Below, piece by piece: positions 45,821 to 54,477 of a DNA stretch of 64,000 nt (the stretch's first letter is position 1; every line of letters starts with the position of its first letter). This DNA comes from Gordonia pseudamarae (GTDB lineage Bacteria; Actinomycetota; Actinomycetes; Mycobacteriales; Mycobacteriaceae), in the NCBI RefSeq assembly GCF_025273675.1, contig NZ_CP045809.1, forward strand, positions 3,596,001 through 3,660,000, given 5' to 3'. Both the position numbers and the translations under genes were made by a program. Below the pieces are notes generated by a model that saw only the letters and a list, made by a program, of their open reading frames with translations, had not been told where the DNA came from and searched no databases.

Positions 45821-48800
45821 ATGGCCGAAAACACCACGCTCGATGACCGGCATTCCCGGAGCAGCCGGTCTGCTCTGCCAACGCTCCCAGAACCGGGCCA
45901 GGTGGTCGAGGTGCGTGGGTCGATGTGGGCGGTTGCCGATGTACAAGCACAAGGCTTGACGCGCAGCTCAGCCGATGAGTCCGCCCCTGGTCTCTCGCAT
46001 GTTGTCGAGTTGCAGTCACTCGACGAGGACCGGCTCGGCGAGCAGCTCTCGGTGGTGTGGGATCTCGAAGTCGGACACACCGTCACGCCTGCTCAGGGAC
46101 TTCCCGATGTGATCCACGCCGATGCTTTTGATGAGCCAGCCACGCTGGCCGGTTTCATCGATGCGATGCGGTGGGGCGCGGTGACCAGCGCCGACCCCAA
46201 CCGTTACCAGGCGCCGTTCTGGTCGGGCGTGAATGTCGAGGCGTATCAGCTCGAACCACTCCGCCGTGCCCTCGGGGCTCCGCGCACGAATCTTCTCCTC
46301 GCCGACGATGTCGGTCTCGGCAAGACCATCGAGGGCGGACTGGTGATTCAGGAGTTGTTGCTGCGTCATCGCGCGCGCACTGCGGTCATCGTCTGTCCGC
46401 CGAGTCTGGCGTTGAAGTGGCAGGACGAGATGCGCGAGAAGTTCGGTTTGGAGTTCACCATCGTCAACTCTGAGTTGATGGCGCAGGTGCGTCGGACCCA
46501 CGGTTTGCACGCCAATCCGTTCCAGCTGTTCCCACGGGTCATCGTTAGCATGGCATGGCTCCCGCAGGTCCGTGCGCAGCGGTTGCTCCGTGATGTCTAC
46601 TCCCAGGCGACCAACCCGAAGATCGGGAAACGCTACGCCTTCGACATCCTCGTGGTGGATGAGGCTCACCACGTCGCGCCGTCGAGTCCGTCGGTGATCG
46701 CCGGTGGCCGAGGTTATGCGGTAGACACGCAACGTACCGTCGCCGTTCGCCGACTCGCGGAGCGCTGCGAGCACCGCTTGTTCCTGAGCGCCACCCCACA
46801 TAACGGCCATCCCGAGTCCTTCACGGCACTGATGGAAATGATCGACCCGCACCGCTTCGCCCGCGGCGCGAGTCTCGACGCCGCCGCGTTGAAGGACGTC
46901 ACCGTCCGCAGGCTCAAAACAGACTTGCCCGGAAAAGGCTTCAAGAAACGCATAGTCGAGGCTCTCGGCGTCGAACCGACCGACTCCGAGCAGCAGATGT
47001 TTTCCCTGCTCGATGAGATCGTGACCGCCAGCGCCAAGCTGAACGGCACCAAACCGGGCGGCGACATCGTCACGATGCTGTTGAAGAAGCGTTTCCTGTC
47101 CAGCCCGTTCGCGTTCGGAATGACACTGAGCCATTACCTCTCGTCGAAAGCCGGGCGTGGGTTGTCCGACGATGAGTACGACGATCTCTTCGGCGAAGGT
47201 CAGGCCGACGAGGAGGAGGGCCTGTGGGAGCAGGACGAGACGACGAAACTGCGTGAATCCAAGGGGTCGGACCCGCTGATCGCCGCTGAACCCGGCCAGC
47301 TCGACGCCCTGATCGAGTGGGGCCTGAGCTACGAGAGCCGGGCCGATTCGCGGCTGGACCGGCTGATCAAACATCTCGACGCCATCTGCCGACCGGATGG
47401 CAAGCACTGGTCGAATGAGCGGGTGGTGGTGTTCACCGAGTACGCCCACACCGTCGACTGGCTGACCCGGGTGCTCAATCAGCGTGGGTACACCGAGGAT
47501 CGGCTGGCTGTCATCCAGGGGTCCACTCCTACCGAGGACCGCGAGTACATCCGTACGCAGTTCACCACCGACCCGGCCACCGAACCGGTCCGTGTCCTGC
47601 TCGCCACCGACGCCGCCGGTGAGGGCATCGACCTGCAAACCCACTGCCATCGGCTGGTCAATTTCGACATCCCGTTCAACCCGTCCCGCCTGGAACAACG
47701 CATCGGCCGCATCGACCGCTACGGTCAGACCGAGGCACCGGAAGTTTTCCATTTCGTGCCGGTCGCCGGTTCCTCGACATACGCCACCGATCTGAACTTC
47801 ATGGAGCGCATCGCCCGCAAGATCGCACAGGTCGAATACGATCTCGGGTCAGCGAATCAGGTTGTCGGCGAAGAGATCCAGGGCCATTTCGGCAAGCGGA
47901 GGCAGACGAAGAAGAAGCCAAAGGGTGTCGACGCCAACGAGGTCATCAACTCGGCGCTGGCCGGCGGTATGGAACTGAACGCCCGCCTGACCCAATTGGA
48001 GCAGGGATACGACGGGTCACGCACCGAGATGCACCTCGACCCGGCCAATTTACGACGCGTCGTCGATACCGCTCTGCGCATCAATCACCAGTCGCCGTTG
48101 CTCCCCACCGACAAGTTCGCGCAAGACACCGATGCGGAAGTCTTCACCGTGCCCTCGCTGACGGCTGGTTGGCATGACGCGCTCCGTGGTCTTGACACGA
48201 GACTCAAACCCGGTGAACTGCGACCGATCACCTTTGACCCGGCCACCGCCGAAGGCCGCGCCGATCTTGTCTATGTCCACCTTGGGCATCCGATTGTCCA
48301 GAAGGCTCAGCGGCTATTGCGGCGCGCGCTGTGGAGTGTCGACTCGCCACTCAACCGGGTCACCGCAGTGGTGGTCGACGACCTCGAAGAGTCCTTCGTC
48401 GCAGCCGTCACCCGGATGGTGCTGGTTGGGCGTGGCGGCGTGCGCCTGCATGAAGAGATTTTCCTGGCGGGGGTTCGGGTGAAGGGTCGCCGGGCGATGG
48501 CCGAGGAGAAGGCCGAAGCCGCCCTCGACAAGGCACTCGACCGCGGGCACCTGTCCCTCGCGGACGACCAAGTTCGCCGACAACTCTGTGACCTGTGGAA
48601 TGTCCCCGACGCACCGCTGCGATTGCGTCTCGAAGAGTCGATGAAGTCCCGAGCAGACCGTCGGCACCAGTTGGTCACCGAGCAGCTGGCGAAGCGCCAG
48701 GCCGCAGATGTCCAGCGTGCCAAGGAGATTTTCGCGGCGTTCCGCACCAACCTGCGTGACTCCCTGGTCCGGCTACGCGCAGAGGAAGCCGAGGCTCAGG

Positions 48801-49006
48801 GGCAACTGTTCGCCGACCCCGACCAGCAGCGTCAGTGGCGGCGTGACATCGACGCCATGAACCGCCGCTTCGATGAACTCGACGACGAGGAGGCACGAGA
48901 GATCGCCGCCATCACCGACCGCTACGCGGACGTGAAGCCACACACCACTGCGGCGGCTGTCGTGTTCGCACTAACTGGCACTGATGCAGAAGGGTGGGTC
49001 AGCTGA
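45821..49006 (+). CDS. drmD: DISARM helicase DrmD (SNF2-like)
   Basis: A 1,061-residue helicase that defines class 1 DISARM systems. Walker A LLADDVGLGKTIEGGL (about residue 160), DEAH box ILVVDEAHHVAPSS (about 279), then FLSATPHNGHPES, and the second RecA domain with LATDAAGEGIDLQTHCHRLV and RLEQRIGRIDRYGQT. The C-terminal 350 residues are helical and contain a coiled coil (RRFDELDDEEAREIAAITDR). I prefer ATG 45821; GTG 45815 is equally possible and the frame is open to 45692. The methylase start overlaps its stop (TGATG), so they are one operon. DISARM blocks incoming phage DNA; how DrmD contributes is not settled. Confidence 0.9.
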   Translation: MAENTTLDDRHSRSSRSALPTLPEPGQVVEVRGSMWAVADVQAQGLTRSSADESAPGLSHVVELQSLDEDRLGEQLSVVWDLEVGHTVTPAQGLPDVIHADAFDEPATLAGFIDAMRWGAVTSADPNRYQAPFWSGVNVEAYQLEPLRRALGAPRTNLLLADDVGLGKTIEGGLVIQELLLRHRARTAVIVCPPSLALKWQDEMREKFGLEFTIVNSELMAQVRRTHGLHANPFQLFPRVIVSMAWLPQVRAQRLLRDVYSQATNPKIGKRYAFDILVVDEAHHVAPSSPSVIAGGRGYAVDTQRTVAVRRLAERCEHRLFLSATPHNGHPESFTALMEMIDPHRFARGASLDAAALKDVTVRRLKTDLPGKGFKKRIVEALGVEPTDSEQQMFSLLDEIVTASAKLNGTKPGGDIVTMLLKKRFLSSPFAFGMTLSHYLSSKAGRGLSDDEYDDLFGEGQADEEEGLWEQDETTKLRESKGSDPLIAAEPGQLDALIEWGLSYESRADSRLDRLIKHLDAICRPDGKHWSNERVVVFTEYAHTVDWLTRVLNQRGYTEDRLAVIQGSTPTEDREYIRTQFTTDPATEPVRVLLATDAAGEGIDLQTHCHRLVNFDIPFNPSRLEQRIGRIDRYGQTEAPEVFHFVPVAGSSTYATDLNFMERIARKIAQVEYDLGSANQVVGEEIQGHFGKRRQTKKKPKGVDANEVINSALAGGMELNARLTQLEQGYDGSRTEMHLDPANLRRVVDTALRINHQSPLLPTDKFAQDTDAEVFTVPSLTAGWHDALRGLDTRLKPGELRPITFDPATAEGRADLVYVHLGHPIVQKAQRLLRRALWSVDSPLNRVTAVVVDDLEESFVAAVTRMVLVGRGGVRLHEEIFLAGVRVKGRRAMAEEKAEAALDKALDRGHLSLADDQVRRQLCDLWNVPDAPLRLRLEESMKSRADRRHQLVTEQLAKRQAADVQRAKEIFAAFRTNLRDSLVRLRAEEAEAQGQLFADPDQQRQWRRDIDAMNRRFDELDDEEAREIAAITDRYADVKPHTTAAAVVFALTGTDAEGWVS

Positions 49007-52000
49007 TGGCACGCACAGCAAGTCGCGGCGGCAAGAAGATCAATGCCACCGACCAGCATCGAGCATGGCTCGAACTCGTCGACACCGACGGCCCATTCCT
49101 GGCGATCCCGCCGCTGAAGCGGGTATGGCCGCAGGGCATGCCCAGCCTCGATGACGAACGCAAAACCGCACTCGTCGACGCCCGCAAGGACTTCGAGGGC
49201 GCCTGGGAGCAACTCGATCAAGCCCCTGACGCCGACGAGGTGCGGGTTTCTTACCGCGTCGCGCGCGACAAGTGGGTGGAGACCATCTTGCGTGATGTGG
49301 CAGGGTGGGCTGAGTCGCTGTCGTGGGGTGAGGTGCCCGACGCGCAGGCTCAATCACCAAACCGTGCGGTGACGATCCGGGCGCAGGCGTCATTGAGCGG
49401 TGCTGACGGTATCGGTGCGATCGTGCATGTCGTCGACTCCGTCGACTCACTACGTCAAACACCGGGCGACCTATGGGCCGCCACCCCGATCGACCGCGTC
49501 GAAGTCATGTTGCGGGAGAGCAAGGTCTCGATCGGTATTGTCACCGACGGCCGCTGGTGGGGTCTGGTCTGCGCCCGTGACGGGGCGGTCGCCGCGTCCG
49601 GCATCATCGACGCCCTCACCTGGATCGAGGAGTCGCGCACCCGCGACGCCTTCTTCACGCTCATCGGGCGGCAGCACCTTGTCGGCGGTGATCCGTCGGA
49701 ACGACTGCCCGTCCTGTTCGAGGAATCCGTAGCGGCTGCCGAAGAGATCACCGAAGCCCTTGGTGCGCAGGTCCGCCGGGCCGTCGAGCTGCTGATCCAG
49801 TCCTTCTCCGAGTCTGCGTCCGACGCCCGCCGCCGTGGCCTCCCCGACCCGCTGCCAACGCGCACTCACGACACGTATGAAGCGGCTGTCACGGTGATGA
49901 TGCGGACCGTGTTCCTCTTGTTCGCCGAGGAACGTGGACTACTGCCGTCGGGTGAGTTGTTCGAGCAGGGCTACGGAATTGCCCGCGAGTTGGAGCGCCT
50001 CCAGGCCCGCGAAACCGAGGAAAGCGAAGAAGCACTCGACGCCACATCGTTGACGTGGCACCGGCTCCTCGCCACCAGCCAGGCCCTCTACCAGGGGGCG
50101 ACTTTCGAGAACCTTCGGATGCCAGCCTACGGTGGCTCCTTGTTCGACCCGGACCGCTTCCCGTTCCTCACCGAGATCAACGATCACGGAACCCTGGCGA
50201 TCACCGTCTCCGACCGGGTCATGCTGCACGTCCTACGATCGGTACAAGTCGCCGACATCAAGAGCGAAGCCCGACGAATCTCCTTCCGCGACATCGATGT
50301 TGAACAGATCGGCTACATCTACGAGGGCCTGCTCGGGTACACCGCCACAGTAGCCGACGAAATTATCGTCGGCCTCAAGGGCAAACTCGGCGAGGAACCC
50401 GAGATTCCACTCGCCAAGCTCGAAGAGCTGGCGACCCAACACACCGACCCGAAGAAGCTGGCCGCAGCCATCCGCACCTATGTGCTCGAAGACCAGCCGT
50501 CATGCAAACCATCAACCATGCCAGCAATCGCCAAGGCGATAAGCGCCAATGTCGAACCGAACGTCGTCAGCGCCCTCACCCAGGCCGTGGGTGACAACCT
50601 CGACCTCCGGGATCGAGTGAAACCGTGGCTCGGCGTGATCCGCCTCGACCTGCGCCAACGCCCGTTCGTAATCCTCGACGGTGGTCTCGTCGTCAAAGAG
50701 ACCCCGTCCCGCAAAAACTCCGGGGCGCACTACACCCCGAAGTCGCTGGCCGAAGATGTTGTGCTGCACGCACTTCAACCACTCTGCTATTCTCCCGGTC
50801 CGCACCAGACAGCCAACCAGGACGAGTGGAAGCTGAGGTCACCGTCAGAGTTGCGGAGCCTTAAGGTCGCTGACATTGCCTGCGGTTCGGGTGCATTCCT
50901 TGTCGCGGCCGGCCGCTACCTCGCGGATCGGCTTGTCGAAGCACTCGTCGCCGAGGACCCTGCTCGCGAGGATCGCGCTGAGCTCAAGACTTGGGCCATC
51001 CGCGAAGTAGTGGCGCGGTGCCTCTACGGCGCCGACATCAACGACATGGCCGTCGAAATGTGCAAGCTGTCACTCTGGCTCGTCTCACTTGATCGCGACC
51101 AGCCGTTCAGTTTCGTCGACGACAAGATCTTCGTCGGCAACTCGCTTCTCGGGATCACCGACCGCAGGCAGCTACGCAACCTCCACATCGACCCGAAGAA
51201 GAAGCCGAAGTTCGTCTTCTCCGAGGAGTTCGACGTAGACATCGACGGCATCCTCAAGGAGGTAGCCTCCCTCCGCAAGGACTTGACCAGCCCGGTCAAG
51301 GAAGGTGATCCGATGCTGGCGACGGCGGCCAAGCGTCGGCAACATCGGCGTTCGCGGGAACTGAGCAACCAGCTCCGCAGGTGGGCGGATGGAATCGTCG
51401 CCGCCGGCCTTGCGGTTGGGAGCAAGCCGGGTCGGGCGCTCGACGACAAATACGAGACCCTTCGTATTGCCGTGAAGAACGACGCCGACGAGAATGCACA
51501 AGTCCTCGACACGATGCTCGCGCAAGGTCTGACGCCGACCGTTGACACGGACTATGAGCGCTGGCAACCGTTGCACTGGGTGATCGAGGCACCGGACGTA
51601 GTCGTCGACAACGGCGGATTCGACGCGATCATCGGCAACCCGCCGTTCCTCGGTGGGCAAAAACTGACCGGGGCGATGGGAACCAACGTCCGCGATTCGT
51701 TCGTCAACATCATCGCCGAAGGCCGCCGGGGAAGCGCCGACCTCGTCGCCTACTTCTTCCTGCGTGCGACCTCGCTCTTGCGAACAAACGGCACCCTCGG
51801 GCTCATCGCCACCAACACCGTCGCCCAAGGCGACAGCCGCGAAGTCGGACTCGATGCAATGGTCGAGGGCGGGTTCACCATCACCCGCGCGATCCAGTCG
51901 CGGTCATGGCCAGCGGCCAGTGCCAACCTCGAGTACGCCGCCGTCTGGGGGACAGTCGGTCCGGTGGATGACGACGTTCCGCGGGTGTCCGATGACACAG

Positions 52001-53049
52001 ACGTTCGCCGCGTAAGCACCTTGCTTGAAGCGGAGGGTCGAACCGTTGGGAACCCTGTGCGACTTGATGAGAACTCGGGAATCGCTTTCATAGGCTGTTA
52101 TGCGCTCGGCATGGGATTCGTCCTCGAACCGGCAGAGGCGCAAGAGTGGATTGCCGCAGATCCCCGCAACACCGACGTACTCTTCCCATACCTCAGCGGC
52201 GAGGACCTGAACCAGCGTCCCGATGCAACAGCCTCTCGCTGGGTCATCGATTTCAACGATTGGTCTGAGGACCGCGCGCGTTCTTTCGCGCTGCCGTACG
52301 AACGTCTGGCCCAGCGTGTGAAACCCGAACGCCAGCGACGAAGACAGGACGGTCAGTACGCGCTGAGAAAGCCACTTCCCGAACGTTGGTGGCAATATGC
52401 GGAGAAACGTCCCGCTATGCGTAAGGCTATCTCAGGGTTGTCTGAGGTGTTGGTCCTCGCGCAAGTCAGCAACACTGCGCAGCCGATGCTCATTCCCCGA
52501 GGAATCGTCCCGAGCCACAAAATTGTTGTCTTCGCGTCCGAGAGCCGTGTGCTGCTGACTCTTCTATCATCCTCGCTACACTATTTCTGGGCGCGCAAGT
52601 ACTCCGGTGCGATGAAGAACGACTTGAGTTATTCTCCATCGGATGTATTTCTTACCTTCCCGATGCCCGAACCGACTGAAAGAATGGAGACAGCAGGGTT
52701 TGCTCTTGACGTAGAACGTCGGGATATTATGAAGCGGAGAGGCGTTGGTCTTACGAAACTCTACAACTTCGTAAACGACCCCGAAGTCGTCGATGTCGAC
52801 GTTCGTAGGATCCGGGAACTTCAGGTTGAGATTGACCACGCAGTCGCTGAAGCGTATAGATGGGACCTTCCGCTTCGGCACGGGTTCCACTCGTACCGGC
52901 AGGTTCGACGCTGGAGTCCTGATCCCGCAGCTCGCATCGAACTCCTTGATCGACTCCTTGAGCTGAACCATTCGCGAGTAGGCCATGTCAACGAGACTGC
53001 CGTGGACGAGGTGACAATGACGGGCGCTGAGGCTACTTTATTCGAATAA
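49006..53049 (+). CDS. drmMI: DISARM adenine methylase DrmMI with invertible C-terminus
   Basis: A 1,347-residue class I N6-adenine methyltransferase of the large type IIG/PglX-like form. SAM motif I VADIACGSGAFLVAAGRYL (about residue 621) and catalytic NPPF in AIIGNPPFLGGQ (about 877). The region from residue 920 on lies in a pair of nested inverted repeats whose other halves are downstream on the minus strand: residues 920-985 in IR-A, 985-1034 variable segment V1, 1035-1150 in IR-B, 1151-1347 variable segment V2. V2 (VSNTAQPMLIPRG..., LLSSSLHYFWARKYSG) has the look of a target-recognition domain. Methylation by DrmMI marks self DNA in class 1 DISARM. Confidence 0.92.
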   Translation: MARTASRGGKKINATDQHRAWLELVDTDGPFLAIPPLKRVWPQGMPSLDDERKTALVDARKDFEGAWEQLDQAPDADEVRVSYRVARDKWVETILRDVAGWAESLSWGEVPDAQAQSPNRAVTIRAQASLSGADGIGAIVHVVDSVDSLRQTPGDLWAATPIDRVEVMLRESKVSIGIVTDGRWWGLVCARDGAVAASGIIDALTWIEESRTRDAFFTLIGRQHLVGGDPSERLPVLFEESVAAAEEITEALGAQVRRAVELLIQSFSESASDARRRGLPDPLPTRTHDTYEAAVTVMMRTVFLLFAEERGLLPSGELFEQGYGIARELERLQARETEESEEALDATSLTWHRLLATSQALYQGATFENLRMPAYGGSLFDPDRFPFLTEINDHGTLAITVSDRVMLHVLRSVQVADIKSEARRISFRDIDVEQIGYIYEGLLGYTATVADEIIVGLKGKLGEEPEIPLAKLEELATQHTDPKKLAAAIRTYVLEDQPSCKPSTMPAIAKAISANVEPNVVSALTQAVGDNLDLRDRVKPWLGVIRLDLRQRPFVILDGGLVVKETPSRKNSGAHYTPKSLAEDVVLHALQPLCYSPGPHQTANQDEWKLRSPSELRSLKVADIACGSGAFLVAAGRYLADRLVEALVAEDPAREDRAELKTWAIREVVARCLYGADINDMAVEMCKLSLWLVSLDRDQPFSFVDDKIFVGNSLLGITDRRQLRNLHIDPKKKPKFVFSEEFDVDIDGILKEVASLRKDLTSPVKEGDPMLATAAKRRQHRRSRELSNQLRRWADGIVAAGLAVGSKPGRALDDKYETLRIAVKNDADENAQVLDTMLAQGLTPTVDTDYERWQPLHWVIEAPDVVVDNGGFDAIIGNPPFLGGQKLTGAMGTNVRDSFVNIIAEGRRGSADLVAYFFLRATSLLRTNGTLGLIATNTVAQGDSREVGLDAMVEGGFTITRAIQSRSWPAASANLEYAAVWGTVGPVDDDVPRVSDDTDVRRVSTLLEAEGRTVGNPVRLDENSGIAFIGCYALGMGFVLEPAEAQEWIAADPRNTDVLFPYLSGEDLNQRPDATASRWVIDFNDWSEDRARSFALPYERLAQRVKPERQRRRQDGQYALRKPLPERWWQYAEKRPAMRKAISGLSEVLVLAQVSNTAQPMLIPRGIVPSHKIVVFASESRVLLTLLSSSLHYFWARKYSGAMKNDLSYSPSDVFLTFPMPEPTERMETAGFALDVERRDIMKRRGVGLTKLYNFVNDPEVVDVDVRRIRELQVEIDHAVAEAYRWDLPLRHGFHSYRQVRRWSPDPAARIELLDRLLELNHSRVGHVNETAVDEVTMTGAEATLFE
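51764..51959. repeat. Inverted repeat IR-A, left arm
   Basis: 196 bp that recur inverted at 54154-54349, with about seven mismatches. The outer 91 bp (51764-51854) are perfect. Begins GTGCGACCTCGCTCTTGCG; the match stops abruptly at both outer edges. Confidence 0.95.
52108..52455. repeat. Inverted repeat IR-B, left arm
   Basis: 348 bp that recur inverted at 53658-54005 with one mismatch (52128). The 327-bp core 52129-52455 is identical in both arms. It encodes LGMGFVLEPAEAQEW through ISGLSEVLV in both copies. Confidence 0.97.
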
Positions 53050-53657
53050 CCTCCTCCTCAGTCGAACAACGATGCCTCGCCCCGTACACCCAAGTCTGCA
53101 ACGCCGGTATGCGCATCCTGATTTAGGGTGCGCGACTTATTCTCGTCAAGAAGTCGATCGAGCAACTCTATGCGTGCACGAGGGCTGACGCTCCATCGAG
53201 CGACTTGGCGGTACACATGGAACCCGTGGTCGAGTTCTAAGTCGTTCCAGCCATAGGCGCACACTGCGGCTTCGTCGACTGCAACCTGTAGGTCACGCAA
53301 GCGCGCAATATCGGTATCGTCACGGAGGTCGAAATTGTTGACCATGCTATACAGCTTAGTGGCCCCGACTCCCCGACGTGCCATAATCTCGCGTCGCTCT
53401 GAGTCCAAGGCCAAACCAACGTCCCGCAGTACATCGGTCGACTCGGGTCTAGGGAGAGATCCGAACACGAGGTCAGGCGTGTACGTGGCATCAGTTCGAA
53501 GCGTAGTGCCATATTTTATGGCCCACAATTGGTGGAGGCTCGAGGAGAGTAGCGCTTGCATAGCGAATGACGCGGTAGCGAAGACGACAACTTTCTCGTG
53601 AAATACCTGACTAGTTGGGACCCGGAGGGGCATGACAGTCTTGCTGACACGAGCGAT

Positions 53658-54005
53658 GACCAACACCTCAGACAACCCTGAGATAGCCTTACGCATAGCG
53701 GGACGTTTCTCCGCATATTGCCACCAACGTTCGGGAAGTGGCTTTCTCAGCGCGTACTGACCGTCCTGTCTTCGTCGCTGGCGTTCGGGTTTCACACGCT
53801 GGGCCAGACGTTCGTACGGCAGCGCGAAAGAACGCGCGCGGTCCTCAGACCAATCGTTGAAATCGATGACCCAGCGAGAGGCTGTTGCATCGGGACGCTG
53901 GTTCAGGTCCTCGCCGCTGAGGTATGGGAAGAGTACGTCGGTGTTGCGGGGATCTGCGGCAATCCACTCTTGCGCCTCTGCCGGCTCGAGGACGAATCCC
54001 ATGCC
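53658..54005. repeat. Inverted repeat IR-B, right arm
   Basis: Mirror of 52108-52455. Paired positions always sum to 106113, the same as for IR-A, so both repeats share one symmetry centre at about 53056.5 and V1 has no net length change. Confidence 0.97.
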
Positions 54006-54153
54006 AAGCACGATGCATCCCTGGAAGGCTATGCCAGCGTTCTCGGCGAGCCGAATTGGGTTGCCTTCAGTGCACCCTTGCGCTTCGAGGAGGGTGCTGA
54101 TGCGACGTACTTCGATGTCGTCGGCAACCCGTGGCACATCGTCGGCGACTGAT

Positions 54154-54349
54154 CCGACTGTCCCCCAAACGGCGGCGTACTCGAGGTTGGCACTCGCGGC
54201 TGGCCATGACCGGGATTGGATCGCGCGGGTGATGGTGAACCCGCCCTCGACCATCGCGTCGAGTCCGACTTCGCGGCTGTCGCCTTGGGCGACGGTGTTG
54301 GTGGCGATGAGCCCGAGGGTGCCGTTTGTTCGCAAGAGCGAGGTCGCAC
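54154..54349. repeat. Inverted repeat IR-A, right arm
   Basis: Mirror of 51764-51959. Its outer edge at 54349 is the end of all similarity to drmMI; unrelated DNA begins at 54350. Confidence 0.95.
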
Positions 54350-54412
54350 CCATTCGCAACGTTTACACCTGGTCACCGGCCGGGTAGTGGTGCCACCTGA
54401 TCCTGGCCCCAC

Positions 54413-54469
54413 CTACTTCGTCTCGTTCGGGTGGCTGGTGTGTACCTGTTCGAGGTGAACGGTTCGGTC
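54413..54469 (-). pseudogene. Severed C-terminus of the RelE-like toxin
   Basis: 18 codons (DRTVHLEQVHTSHPNETK) plus stop on the minus strand. They continue the toxin frame that is broken at 55916 by the IS256-type element: YVQ then DRTVHL. Together the two parts make a toxin of 114 residues. Confidence 0.75.
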
Positions 54470-54477
54470 CTGGATGG

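Larger units (their letters stand above)
53058..54349 (-). pseudogene. Silent, inverted copy of the DrmMI C-terminus
   Basis: A cassette that encodes an alternative version of DrmMI residues 920 to the end (about 430 codons, open throughout, TGA at 53058-53060). It has no methylase catalytic domain. Its apparent start (ATG at 54357-54359, just outside the repeat) lacks a ribosome site. Shared blocks are near-identical to drmMI; V1 is roughly 65-70% and V2 roughly 45-50% identical at protein level by eye (IARVSKTVMPLRVPTSQVFH and LLSSSLHQLWAIKYGTTLRT in place of the active forms). The intact frame in a copy that cannot be expressed alone implies that it is used after inversion. Joined to the fixed part, it would give a 1,349-residue protein with the junction codon preserved (CGT, Arg). 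Confidence 0.9.

Noticed and set aside
51764..54349. Inverted repeats as an assembly artefact
   Set aside because: The two arms differ in V1, V2 and several IR-A positions and both frames are open, which a mis-assembly of one locus would not produce.
53058..54359. Silent cassette as an independent methylase or specificity gene
   Set aside because: No ribosome site, no methylase motifs, and its start codon lies just outside the inverted repeat in unrelated sequence; it is best read as a donor copy.
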